The position numbers and the translations under genes were made by a program. A stretch of 64,000 nt of DNA from Humibacillus xanthopallidus (lineage in GTDB: Bacteria; Actinomycetota; Actinomycetes; Actinomycetales; Dermatophilaceae), in the NCBI RefSeq assembly GCF_006717145.1, contig NZ_VFQF01000002.1:1488001-1552000 (forward strand), read 5' to 3'. The notes under the pieces are model-generated. The model saw nothing but the letters and a program-made list of their open reading frames with translations. It was not told the origin of the DNA and searched no databases. Of this stretch, positions 51,929 to 60,478 are shown one piece after another (the stretch's first letter is position 1; each line of letters opens with the position of its first letter).

Positions 51929-54298
51929 TCAGAGCCGTGCGACCTCGCACAACGACGAACGCAGCGGCGAGCTGCCGCTGACCGGGTCGCTCGGGGTCTG
52001 ACGGAGCACGAGGTTGAGGTTGACGCCGTCCTGCTCGTAGGGATCCGACGACGGCAGCCCCAGCTCGTCGCACCCCTGTGACCAGCCGTGCTGGGCGCAC
52101 ACGACGCCCGGCGCGATGCTCGAGTTGAGCTTCGCGCGGGCGCGCACGGCGCCGTGGGGCGTGCTGATGCGCACCCAGTCGCTCGTGGTGATGCCGCGAG
52201 CCTGCGCCGCGTCGGGGTGCAGCTCGACCTGCGGGTCGGGCGCGGCGCGCCGCAGCTCGGCGACCTGGCGGTGCTGCGACTCGCAGAACCGCAGGGACTT
52301 TGCACAGGTCAGAACCAGGGGGTAGTCCCTGACGAGGTCGGGCCGCGAGCGGGGGCCGAGGGCCGGTTCGGTGAAGCTGGGCAGTGCGGGCTCGCCGTGC
52401 TCGACCAGCTCCATGGACCAGATCTCGACGAGCCCGGTCGGTGTGCGGAAGCCCCGTTCCTCGTACTTGCGGTGGCGCGTGGGCAGGTCGAGGGCGATGC
52501 CGCGCGGTTGCTCCCGCAGCGCCTCGAGAGTGATTCCGCTAGGGGCGAGCTGGTGGCGCCAAGCGGCGTCGATGTCACCGTCCCAGAAGTGCTCACCGAG
52601 GCCGAGGCGCTGGGCGAGGGCGAACACGATCTGGAGGTCGGAGCGCGCCTCGCCACGCGGGGGAGCGGCGGGACGACGGAGCTGAACGTGGGACTGCGCC
52701 TGCTGGCTGACCTCGAACCCGACGCGCAGCGCCTCCGTCTCGAACGGGCTCGCGACGGGCAGGACGATGTCGGCGAGCGCCGCAGTGGGGCTCATGAAGA
52801 GGTCCGCGTGGACGAAGAAGTCCAACGACGACAAGGCATCTCGCACCCGAGCGCTGTCTCCGTGCGCCATGACGAGGTTGGCGCCGAAGTTGACGAGGGC
52901 GCGGGCGCGGTAGGGCTCGTGGTCGAGCGCCGCGGTGCAGAGGTCCTCGCCGGTGACGAACTCGAAGCGGGCCGGCCCCAGGGGGCGTCCCTGCACGCCG
53001 ATGGTGCGGGCTCGCTGCGCGTCGCTCAGCAGGCCGGCGCCGTCGACCGGGTTCGTCGGCACCGGGGTGAAGAGCACGTTGCCCCCGACGGCGTCGAGGC
53101 ACCCGGTGAGCGCGTAGAGGACGTTGACGGCACGGATCATCTGGGTCGTGTTGCTGTGCTGCTCTAGGCCGCTCCAGCTGTAGTAGGCGACCGGGCGCGA
53201 CTCCCACAGGGTGCGTGCGGTGTCGACGAGCACCTGGGCCGAGACCCCAGTCACGGACTCGGCCGCCTCCGGCGTGAGGTTCTCGCAGTGCCGTCGCAGG
53301 AGCTCGAGAACCGGGCTGCAGGTCACCGGGCCGTTCGTGGTGGCGACCTCGGCAGTGCCGGAGACGGCACATCGTGACACCGAGCTGGCGTATGCCGGTG
53401 TGGCCGGGTCGACGGCGACGGGCCGCGCGTCCGGCTCGTCCCACGCCACGTAGCCCGTGCGCGCGGAGGCGCCGGGCAGCTCGTCCGCGCGAAGCAGGCG
53501 TCCGGTGTCGAGCCGCACGAGGAGCGGTGCGTTGGTCCAGCGGCGCACGAAGTCCTCGTCGTACCAACCGTTCTCGATCATCACGTGGATCAGCCCGAGT
53601 GCGAGGGCGGCATCGGTGCCCGGTCTGACCTGGAGCCAGTGGTCGGCCCTGCCGGCCAGCCCGGTGCGGCGGGGGTCGACCACGACGAGGCGGGCGCCCC
53701 GGTTCACCGCGTCGACCGTCGCGGTGGCGTGCACGAGCCGCGACACCGACGGGTTGTAGCCCCAGAAGAGGATGCAGCCGGCGTTGTCGAGGTCGGGCAT
53801 GAACGCGCCCGGCACCGGCGCGCCGAAGGTGTAGGTCGACGCGAGGAAGCGGCCCCAGCCGCACAGCTCCATCGAGTTGGTGAAGTTCGGGCTGCCGAAG
53901 GCACGGCGCAGCCGCGTGATCCAGTCCGCGGAGTCGCTGATCGCGGAGGTCGACGGCGACGCCGAGCCGAACACCACCGCCTCGGGACCGCTCTCGTCCG
54001 CGATGGTGCGCAGGTGCTCGGCGATGGTGTCCAGCGCCTCGTCCCAGCTGATCTGCACCCACTCCGTGCTCGCGGAGCCCTTGGGGGTCGTGCGGCGCAG
54101 GGGGTGGAGCAGGCGGTCCGGGTGCTCGAGCACCTGTGGCGCGGCCTTGCCCTTGACGCACACGGCCCGGCCGGTCGGGTGATCCGGGTCAGGCCCGAGG
54201 GCGATGAGCCGGCCGTCCCGGACGGTGGCCGTCGCGCCGCACCGCGACACGCACATGGCGCAGAAGGTCGCCAACTGGTCGGCGTTCGCACCGGGCAT
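51929..54298 (-). CDS. Molybdopterin-dependent oxidoreductase (DMSO reductase family)
   Basis: 789 residues from ATG 54298, preceded by GGGAGGG. N-terminal [4Fe-4S] motif FCAMCVSRCGA with a fourth Cys in RAVCVKGKAAPQ. Then STEWVQISWDEALD, the cofactor segment MELCGWGRFLAST with a Cys in the usual molybdenum-ligand region, LFWGYNPSVSRLVH and VVVDPRRTG. The C-terminal molybdopterin-dinucleotide-binding barrel includes HPDAAQARGITTSDWVRIS. No Tat signal, so probably cytosolic. No electron-transfer subunit is adjacent. Substrate unknown: formate, thiosulfate and acetylene-hydratase-like enzymes share these motifs. Confidence 0.88.
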   Translation of the reverse strand: MPGANADQLATFCAMCVSRCGATATVRDGRLIALGPDPDHPTGRAVCVKGKAAPQVLEHPDRLLHPLRRTTPKGSASTEWVQISWDEALDTIAEHLRTIADESGPEAVVFGSASPSTSAISDSADWITRLRRAFGSPNFTNSMELCGWGRFLASTYTFGAPVPGAFMPDLDNAGCILFWGYNPSVSRLVHATATVDAVNRGARLVVVDPRRTGLAGRADHWLQVRPGTDAALALGLIHVMIENGWYDEDFVRRWTNAPLLVRLDTGRLLRADELPGASARTGYVAWDEPDARPVAVDPATPAYASSVSRCAVSGTAEVATTNGPVTCSPVLELLRRHCENLTPEAAESVTGVSAQVLVDTARTLWESRPVAYYSWSGLEQHSNTTQMIRAVNVLYALTGCLDAVGGNVLFTPVPTNPVDGAGLLSDAQRARTIGVQGRPLGPARFEFVTGEDLCTAALDHEPYRARALVNFGANLVMAHGDSARVRDALSSLDFFVHADLFMSPTAALADIVLPVASPFETEALRVGFEVSQQAQSHVQLRRPAAPPRGEARSDLQIVFALAQRLGLGEHFWDGDIDAAWRHQLAPSGITLEALREQPRGIALDLPTRHRKYEERGFRTPTGLVEIWSMELVEHGEPALPSFTEPALGPRSRPDLVRDYPLVLTCAKSLRFCESQHRQVAELRRAAPDPQVELHPDAAQARGITTSDWVRISTPHGAVRARAKLNSSIAPGVVCAQHGWSQGCDELGLPSSDPYEQDGVNLNLVLRQTPSDPVSGSSPLRSSLCEVARL

Positions 54299-54458
54299 GG
54301 CGCCCTCCCGCGGAGAGGAGCTGGGTCGTTGCCGAGCCATTCTAGGGACCATCCCCGAGAACTCGGCTTCTCCGATTCCGCACCGGCGCCGGGGTGGTGG
54401 TGGGCAGGATGGGCCATGGGCGAGAACGGTCCTCGTCCAACGAGACCCGGGAGCACCC

Positions 54459-54737
54459 ATGGACTGGAGTATCGGCAACATCCTGTGGATGGTCATCGGT
54501 GGCGCGATCATCGGTGTCCTCGCCCGCATGTTCCTCCCCGGCAAGCAGGCCATCCCCTTCTGGCTGACGATCCTCGCCGGCATCGTCGGCATGCTCGTGG
54601 GGGACTGGCTGGCCGGACTCTTCGGCGTCGAGAAGACGGCCGGCATCGACTGGATCAGGCACGGGCTGCAGCTGCTCGTCGGCATGATCGCCGTGGGTGC
54701 CGTCGCCTCGATCAGGGGCCGGCGCGCCGCCCCCTGA
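54459..54737 (+). CDS. GlsB/YeaQ/YmgE-family stress membrane protein (third copy)
   Basis: 92 residues from ATG 54459. IGNILWMVIGGAIIGVLARM (helix 1) is followed by FLPGKQAIPFWLTILAG, the family LPGKQ signature, and a third hydrophobic segment after KTAGIDW. Related to the tandem pair at 14156-14835 but more diverged, with FWLTI instead of ILMTI. Single gene between the divergent molybdenum enzyme and convergent MarR. Confidence 0.88.
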   Translation: MDWSIGNILWMVIGGAIIGVLARMFLPGKQAIPFWLTILAGIVGMLVGDWLAGLFGVEKTAGIDWIRHGLQLLVGMIAVGAVASIRGRRAAP

Positions 54738-54803
54738 GGGTCGCCGTCAGCGCTCAGCAGGTGACGGGCGTCGAGGCGGCACGCGCGCCGCCTCAGTCCC
54801 CGC

Positions 54804-55334
54804 TCAAGCGCGCTCCGCGGCGGCCCGCGACGCCGCGATGACGCGGGTGAGGGACGCGTGCAGCTCCTGGAGCTCCCCGACCGCCATGCCCAGGCGCTCG
54901 ATGATCTGAGGTGGCACGAGGAGGGCCTCGGCGCGCAGGGCGGCTCCGCGCGGGGTAAGGCTGACCAGCAGAGCGCGGTCGTCGTGCGGGTGTCGCTCGC
55001 GCACGACGAGACCGGCCGCCTCGAGACGCTTGACGAGCGGTGACACCGTCGCGGGCTCGAGGCTCAGCAGCTCGCCGATCTCTTTGAGGGCGAGAGGAGC
55101 CCGCTCCCAGAGGGCGAGCATCACGAGGTACTGCGGGTGGGTGAGGCCGAGCGGCTCGAGGACGGGCCGGTAGAGGCCGATGACGTTGCGTGCGGCCACG
55201 GCGAGGGCGAAGCAGACCTGCTGGTCGAGGCGCAGCAGGTCGTCCGGGGTGTGCCCGACGCGGCCCTCGGGGTCGCTGACCGACCCGGCGGCTCCGGACG
55301 GTCCGGTGGGTGCGGCCTGGCTCGGCTGGCTCAT
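54804..55334 (-). CDS. MarR-family regulator, OhrR-like
   Basis: 176 residues from ATG 55334, with GAGGAGACC upstream; an ATG at 55364 lacks a ribosome site. LLRLDQQVCFALAVAARNVI places a Cys where OhrR has its peroxide-sensing Cys; LTHPQYLVMLALWER and LSLEPATVSPLVKRLEAAGL form the winged helix. OhrR represses ohr (organic hydroperoxide reductase) until oxidised, but no ohr gene is present here; the divergent target is the 62-residue protein at 55416. Two TGTGCACTAA sites lie between them. Confidence 0.85.
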   Translation of the reverse strand: MSQPSQAAPTGPSGAAGSVSDPEGRVGHTPDDLLRLDQQVCFALAVAARNVIGLYRPVLEPLGLTHPQYLVMLALWERAPLALKEIGELLSLEPATVSPLVKRLEAAGLVVRERHPHDDRALLVSLTPRGAALRAEALLVPPQIIERLGMAVGELQELHASLTRVIAASRAAAERA

Positions 55335-55370
55335 CGCGGTGGTCTCCTCGTTCAGCTCGACCATATAGTA

Positions 55371-55395
55371 TGTGCACTAATCATCTGTGCACTAA
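55371..55395. promoter_or_regulatory. Direct-repeat operator candidate for the MarR regulator
   Basis: TGTGCACTAA at 55371-55380 and again at 55386-55395, in an AT-rich patch (CATATAGTATG ... AACGATATC). Each contains the palindrome GTGCAC. Located 37 bases from the MarR start and 21 from the divergent small gene. Confidence 0.55.
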
Positions 55396-55415
55396 CGATA
55401 TCCGAGGTGTTCGAC

Positions 55416-55604
55416 ATGACCCGATCCTCTCGCGGCGAGGGCCTTTCCCTGGCCTACCGGTTCGGCTACCGCTTGCGGCTCGCGGCCCTCACGCTGCTCG
55501 GCCCCGCGGAACTCGAGGAGCACAACGACCCCAAGGCGCGCCTGCGCCGTGAGCGGGAGCGGAAGGTGGCGGCCGCAGCGGCGCGCCGGGACGCTCGGGC
55601 CTGA
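55416..55604 (+). CDS. Small conserved protein divergent from MarR
   Basis: 62 residues from ATG 55416 with GAGGTG 7 bases upstream. LSLAYRFGYRLRLAALTLLG is an amphipathic/hydrophobic segment, then PAELEEHNDPKARLRRERER and a basic Ala-rich tail. I recognise similar short proteins from other actinobacteria but no function. Divergence from an OhrR-like MarR suggests a stress-inducible membrane-associated peptide. Confidence 0.7.
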   Translation: MTRSSRGEGLSLAYRFGYRLRLAALTLLGPAELEEHNDPKARLRRERERKVAAAAARRDARA

Positions 55605-55612
55605 CGCCCGGG

Positions 55613-57346
55613 TCAGACTGCGGGGCTCGTGCCCTGCGCCGTCACGAGGCTCGTTGCGGGCAGGTCGAACCACCTCAGGTGGTCGAAATCGGCGTTGACG
55701 TGTCCCTCGGGGCAGGCCGGCGGGGTGGCTGCCGCGAGGATCCGTCGGCCCTCGGACAGGTGCTCGGCGAGCACCTCCTCACCTGCGCGGTCGTTCTGCT
55801 TCGGGTAGGTGAGACGCCCGTCCTCGAAGCCGACCTGACGCAGCCGCAGCGGAGGCTCGACCGGCCCGTCGTGGTGGCGCCAGAGGCCGCTGCGGGCATC
55901 GAAGTCGTAGTCGCCGAGGAGGCGCCAGCCTTCGCGCGCGACGAGGCGCACCGCCTCGATGACGTAGTCGGCCACTGTGTCGGAGATGAAGTAGTTGAAG
56001 TTGACCCGCACCCAGCCGGGCTTGATGCCTTCGCAGCCACGGCCGATCTCGCGCTCGAACTCCTGCGATCGCTCGAGGTCGATTCCGAGAAGGGTGTGGC
56101 CGTAGGGGCCGGCGCACGAGCATCCGCCCCGGGCCTGGATGCCGAAGAGGTCGTTGAGCACGGCGACGACGAAGTTGTGGTGGAGGTGGCGCCCGCCCGC
56201 GGAGCGCACGGTGAAGGACACGATCGAGAGCCGTTCGGCCGACAGGTTGCCGAGGATCTCGATGGCCGGCTCCTGCTGCCACGCCTCGACGGCGCGGCGG
56301 AGGAAGACCGCCTCACGGGCGCGGATCGTCGGTGTCCCGACGGCCTGCTTGAGCTTGAACACGAGCCCCGCACGGATCGCCTCGATGATGGCGGGCGTGC
56401 CGCCCTCCTCGCGGTGGGCGGGATCGGTGAGGTAGTCGTGCGCCGTGGGGTTGACGAAGGCCACCGTGCCGCCGCCGGGCACGTCGGGCACGCGGTTGTC
56501 GAACAGCTCGCGTCGGGCGACGAGCACACCGGGCGTGCTCGGGCCCCCGATGAACTTGTGGGGGCTGAGGAAGACGGCGTCCTTGTAGGCGGTCGGGTCG
56601 GCGACGCCGCGACCACCCGTGCCGTACATCTCGATGTCGACGTAGGGAGCGGCGGCGGCGAAGTCCCAGAAGGCGAGGGCGCCGTGCTCGTGCAGCAGCG
56701 ACGAGATGGCATCGGTGTCGGTCACGATGCCGGTGACGTTGCTTGCAGCAGAGAAGGATCCGATGACGAGGGGCCGAGCGGTGTACTCCTGCAGGCGTGC
56801 TCGCAACACGTCACGGTCGATGTGGCCGTCGAGGTCCTGCGGGATGACGACGACGTCGGCCACGCACTCACGCCACATCACTTCGTTGGAGTGGTGCTCG
56901 TACGGGCCGATGAAGATGACGGGGCGCTGGTCAGCGGGGACGAGACTGCTTGCGTGCCAACGGTCCTCGAAGCTGGACGGGACCCTGAGGCCGAGGATGC
57001 CGACGAGCTTGTCGATCGCCCCGGTGCATCCCGACCCGGCGAAGATGACGACGGTCTCGTCGTCGCCGCCCACGGCCTCGCGGATCTCGCGCCGGGCATC
57101 CTCGCGCAGCCGGGTGGTCTGCAGGCCGGTGCCGGAGCTCTCGGTGTGCGTGTTGGCGTAGCGGGGGAGCACCTCGTCGCGGATGAAGTCCTCGATGAAG
57201 CCGAGCGCCCGCCCGGAGGCGGTGTAGTCGGCATATGTCACGCGGCGCGGGCCGTAGGGGCCCTGCATGACCTGGTCGTCACCGATGACACTGGTGCGGA
57301 TGAGCGTGAGGAGGTCGTCGGAGGAGGAGGGGTCCGTCGCGGTCAT
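55613..57346 (-). CDS. Aminotransferase class V PLP enzyme (cysteine desulfurase-like)
   Basis: 577 residues from ATG 57346. Class V fold: YADYTASGRALGFIEDFI, HTESSGTGLQTTRLREDAR, FIGPYEHHSNEVMWRE, WDFAAAAPYVDIEM, and PLP-binding Lys in VFLSPHKFIGGPSTPGVL. ARGGCSCAGPYGH resembles the active-site Cys loop of SufS/CsdA enzymes. At 577 residues it is much longer than SufS (about 410), with an extra C-terminal domain of roughly 130 residues. No iron-sulfur genes are nearby. A Cys desulfurase or selenocysteine-lyase role is possible but unproven. Confidence 0.82.
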   Translation of the reverse strand: MTATDPSSSDDLLTLIRTSVIGDDQVMQGPYGPRRVTYADYTASGRALGFIEDFIRDEVLPRYANTHTESSGTGLQTTRLREDARREIREAVGGDDETVVIFAGSGCTGAIDKLVGILGLRVPSSFEDRWHASSLVPADQRPVIFIGPYEHHSNEVMWRECVADVVVIPQDLDGHIDRDVLRARLQEYTARPLVIGSFSAASNVTGIVTDTDAISSLLHEHGALAFWDFAAAAPYVDIEMYGTGGRGVADPTAYKDAVFLSPHKFIGGPSTPGVLVARRELFDNRVPDVPGGGTVAFVNPTAHDYLTDPAHREEGGTPAIIEAIRAGLVFKLKQAVGTPTIRAREAVFLRRAVEAWQQEPAIEILGNLSAERLSIVSFTVRSAGGRHLHHNFVVAVLNDLFGIQARGGCSCAGPYGHTLLGIDLERSQEFEREIGRGCEGIKPGWVRVNFNYFISDTVADYVIEAVRLVAREGWRLLGDYDFDARSGLWRHHDGPVEPPLRLRQVGFEDGRLTYPKQNDRAGEEVLAEHLSEGRRILAAATPPACPEGHVNADFDHLRWFDLPATSLVTAQGTSPAV

Positions 57347-57387
57347 GGCCCAAAGCATACCTGCTGTGATGCTAACCGAGCAGACCA

Positions 57388-57400
57388 TAACGTAGCGTTA
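57388..57400. promoter_or_regulatory. TAACG-TAG-CGTTA operator candidate
   Basis: Perfect 13-base inverted repeat in the 113-base divergent region between the PLP enzyme and the M16 peptidases. The PLP gene has TATGCT 6 bases before its ATG (57346) and no ribosome site, as in leaderless transcripts. Confidence 0.45.
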
Positions 57401-57459
57401 CTCGTCACGCTCAGCGCGGTGGCCGGACGAGACCGGGAGCCGTCGCATAGGGTCGGTCC

Positions 57460-58761
57460 GTGACTGCGATCTCCTATCCCCTCGTCGAGCGGACGCTCGC
57501 CAACGGGCTGCGCGTCATCGTCTCGGAGGACCACGCGGCACCCAACGTCGCGGTCAACCTCTGGGTCGGTGTCGGCTCCCGACACGAGAGCCCCGGCCGT
57601 ACCGGCTTCGCCCACCTCTTCGAGCACCTGATGTTCCAGGGCAGCCGCAACGTCAAGTCGGGCGAGCACTTCTCGGCGCTCATGGACGAGGGGGCGCGCC
57701 TGAACGCGACGACGTGGTTCGACCGCACGAACTACTTCGAGACCGTCCCGACAGGCGCCCTCGAGCTCGCCCTCTGGCTCGAGGCCGACCGGCACGGGCA
57801 CCTGCTCGACGCCGTGACGCAGGAGAACCTCGACAACCAGCGTGACGTCGTCAAGGAGGAGAAGCGCCAGCGCTACGACAACGTGCCCTACGGCACGGCC
57901 CTCATCGACATCTACGCGACGGCCTTCCCGGAGGACCACCCCTACCACCACCCGACGATCGGCTCGATGGAGGACCTCGACGCGGCGACGCTCGACGACG
58001 TCCACGCCTTCTTCCGTGCTCACTACGCCCCCAACAACACCGTGCTCACGCTCGTCGGCGACATCACGCCCGACGAGGGCTTCGCCGCGGCCGAGAAGTA
58101 CTTCGGCCCACTGGCGGCCATCCCCCTCGAGAGCCGGCCGCGGCACGCCCAGCTCCCTCCGATCGACGGCCCAGTGCGGGTCGACCGCGTCGGCGACGTG
58201 CCCAATGACCGCCTCTATGTGGCCTTCCGGCTGCCCGTCGACACCACGCCGGACTACCTCGCCTGCCAGGTCGCCGTCGACGTGCTCGGTGGGCTGGCGA
58301 GCAGCCGCCTCATGCGCCGTCTCGTGCGCACCGACGAGACCGCCGTCGCCGTCGGGGGCTGGACCATGGGCCTCGTCGACGGCGTGGGTCTCGGAGCCTT
58401 CACCGTCGACGTCTCGGCGGGCGCCGACGCCGACGAGGTGGAGCAGGCGCTCTGCGAGGAGATCACGCGCTTCATCGCCGAGGGGCCCGACGAGGCCGAG
58501 CTCGAGTCCGTCATCGCCGACACCGAGCGCTCGTGGCTGAGCGCCCTGGCGAGCATCGAGGAGCGGGCCGACCACATCAGCCATCACGCGCTGCTGACGG
58601 GCGACCCGGACTACGTCAACACCTTCGTCGACCGGTTGCGACAGGTGAGCGCCGACGACGCGCGGGCCGCCGCGGCAGTGTGGCTCGATCCCGGGTCGCG
58701 AGCGGTCGTGCGCTACCTCTCCGACTCCAGTGGTCGCGGCGAGGAGGGGGAGGCGGCATGA
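57460..58761 (+). CDS. M16 family zinc peptidase (catalytic subunit)
   Basis: 433 residues from GTG 57460. Inverted zinc motif HLFEH in TGFAHLFEHLMFQGS (about residues 48-62) and distal Glu in NQRDVVKEEKRQRYDN, as in pitrilysin and mitochondrial processing peptidase beta. No signal peptide. The next gene encodes the partner half and overlaps by 4 bases (ATGA), so the active form is probably a heterodimer clamshell. Substrate unknown; related bacterial pairs degrade peptides in the cytosol or act in coenzyme peptide processing. Confidence 0.93.
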   Translation: MTAISYPLVERTLANGLRVIVSEDHAAPNVAVNLWVGVGSRHESPGRTGFAHLFEHLMFQGSRNVKSGEHFSALMDEGARLNATTWFDRTNYFETVPTGALELALWLEADRHGHLLDAVTQENLDNQRDVVKEEKRQRYDNVPYGTALIDIYATAFPEDHPYHHPTIGSMEDLDAATLDDVHAFFRAHYAPNNTVLTLVGDITPDEGFAAAEKYFGPLAAIPLESRPRHAQLPPIDGPVRVDRVGDVPNDRLYVAFRLPVDTTPDYLACQVAVDVLGGLASSRLMRRLVRTDETAVAVGGWTMGLVDGVGLGAFTVDVSAGADADEVEQALCEEITRFIAEGPDEAELESVIADTERSWLSALASIEERADHISHHALLTGDPDYVNTFVDRLRQVSADDARAAAAVWLDPGSRAVVRYLSDSSGRGEEGEAA

Positions 58762-60155
58762 CCGAGCTCGCCCGCCCCGTCGTCGCCCCCCCTGCCCCAT
58801 GGGACTTCCCCCTGGCGGCGACGCACGACCTACCCAACGGCCTCCGGCTGCTCACCTACGACGTGCCGGGGCAGTACGTCCTCTCGCTGCGCCTCGGACT
58901 GCCGATCTCGCTGCGCGACGAGCCTGACGACCGTGAGGGCGTCGCGACGATCATGGCGCGCTCGCTCGACGAGGGCACGGAGCGCTGGTCGGCCGAGGAG
59001 TTCGCCCGGCTGCTCGAGCGCAAGGGCGTCAGCTTCGGTGCGGGGATGGGCGACTCAGGCCTCTCGCTCGACCTCGACGTCGTCAAGGGCAACCTCGAGC
59101 CGGCTCTCGACCTGCTCCGACAGATCCTCACGGAGCCCGCCTTCCCGCAGACCGAGGTCGCACGCCAGGTGCGCACCCGGCTCGCCGAGATCGACCAGGA
59201 ACGTGCGGTTCCGGCCGCCCGGGCGGGTCTGGAGTTCGTCCGCACGTTCTACGCGCCCGACGACCGGTCGTCCCGGCCGACGGGCGGGTCGCGCGGCACC
59301 GTCGCGCAGATCACGCGCGACGACGTCGTGCGGTTCCACGCCGAGCACGTCGTGGCCGCAGGCGTGACGATGGTCGTGGCCGGCGACCTCGAGGGCCTCG
59401 ACGTGCCGGCCCTCGTCGACGCTTCCCTCGGCGGCTGGGGGAGCGGCGACCGTGAGCGCGACCGACACCTCGACCGCCCTGCGACGCTCGCCACCGACCG
59501 CTCCCGCATCGTGCTCGTCCACCGCGCCGGCTCCGTGCAGACCGAGCTCGTGGTCGGTGCGCCGGGACCGGACCGCTCGGTCGAGGGTGGCTGGGCTCCA
59601 TATCCGGTGCTCGGCTTCGTGCTCGGTGGGTCGCCCACCGCACGGGTCGACGCCGTGCTGCGCGAGGACAAGGGCTACACCTACGGCATCCGCTCGAGCT
59701 TCCGCCCCCGCAGGGCTGGTGGCCTCTTCCTCACGTCCGGATCGGTGCGCTCGGACTCGACCACCGAGTCGCTGCGCCTGCTCGTCGAGATCCTCGGCAG
59801 CGGGTCGGATGGCTTCTCCGAGAAGGAGATCCGCTCGGGCGTCGACTTCATCAGCAAGACGGCGCCGGGCCGCTACGCAACGGCCGACGCCATTGCCGAC
59901 GAGGCCGTCAGCATGGCGCTCGACGGGCGCACGACGGAGTTCGTGACGAGCAACCTGCGCGACCTGCGCACCGTCGACGCACCCCGCGTCGACGCGGCAT
60001 ACGCCAGGTTTGCCGAGCGGGCCGGCATCGGTGTCGGCCCGCGAGCGGGCGCCGGGTGGACCATCGCGATGGTCGGTGATGCCGACGCTCACCTCGACAC
60101 CATCTCGGCGCTGGACCTCGGCGAGGTCACGGTCGTGCGCGACGACCACTCCTGA
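58758..60155 (+). CDS. M16 family peptidase-like subunit without zinc site
   Basis: 465 residues from ATG 58758, overlapping the upstream stop. The HxxEH motif is absent (ATIMARSLDEGTERW occupies its place), but the R/Y pair needed by the complementary subunit is present in AVLREDKGYTYGIRSSF (about residues 300-316). This is the alpha-type partner of the previous protein. The tandem-hairpin array follows the stop. Confidence 0.9.
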   Translation: MTELARPVVAPPAPWDFPLAATHDLPNGLRLLTYDVPGQYVLSLRLGLPISLRDEPDDREGVATIMARSLDEGTERWSAEEFARLLERKGVSFGAGMGDSGLSLDLDVVKGNLEPALDLLRQILTEPAFPQTEVARQVRTRLAEIDQERAVPAARAGLEFVRTFYAPDDRSSRPTGGSRGTVAQITRDDVVRFHAEHVVAAGVTMVVAGDLEGLDVPALVDASLGGWGSGDRERDRHLDRPATLATDRSRIVLVHRAGSVQTELVVGAPGPDRSVEGGWAPYPVLGFVLGGSPTARVDAVLREDKGYTYGIRSSFRPRRAGGLFLTSGSVRSDSTTESLRLLVEILGSGSDGFSEKEIRSGVDFISKTAPGRYATADAIADEAVSMALDGRTTEFVTSNLRDLRTVDAPRVDAAYARFAERAGIGVGPRAGAGWTIAMVGDADAHLDTISALDLGEVTVVRDDHS

Positions 60156-60185
60156 CCGCCGCTCACCTCGACACCCCCGGGTTCG

Positions 60186-60430
60186 AGGTGATCTTGCGCC
60201 GCACGTGGGTGCCGGCATCACCTCGATCCGCGGGGGTATGCCGCTGGGTGGAGGTGATCTCGCGCCTCACGTGTGCCGGCATCACCTCGAACCGCGGGGG
60301 TATGCCGCCGGGTGGAGGTGATCTCGCGCCCCACGTGGGTGCCGGCATCACCTCGAACCGCGGGGGTATGCCGCTGGGTGGAGGTGATCTTGCGCCTCAC
60401 GTGGGTGCCGGCATCACCTTGATCCAGGGG
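60186..60430. repeat. Tandem array of 64-66 bp hairpin units
   Basis: Four units start at 60186, 60252, 60316 and 60382 (last partial). Each has GAGGTGAT ... ATCACCTC arms about 22 bases apart with CACGTG between them in three of the four, followed by CGCGGGGGTATGCCGC and GGGTGG. Units differ by a few substitutions and a 2-base deletion. The array fills the 323-base convergent gap between the M16 pair and GNAT. No open frame here is credible. Each unit contributes a GTATGCC heptamer except the last. Confidence 0.9.
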
Positions 60431-60478
60431 TTGGGGGTGGGGCGGCGGGTTGGGACCAGCAGGGCTTGGGGCTGTGGG

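Noticed and set aside
51929-54685. 918-residue form of the molybdopterin enzyme
   Set aside because: The first 129 residues would be antisense to the GlsB gene at 54459 and contain no motif; ATG 54298 has a strong ribosome site.
60186-60430. CRISPR array
   Set aside because: The units are repeated over their full 64-66 bases with no unique spacers, and no cas genes are present. The Cas4-like nuclease at 1317 is far away and lacks Cas neighbours.
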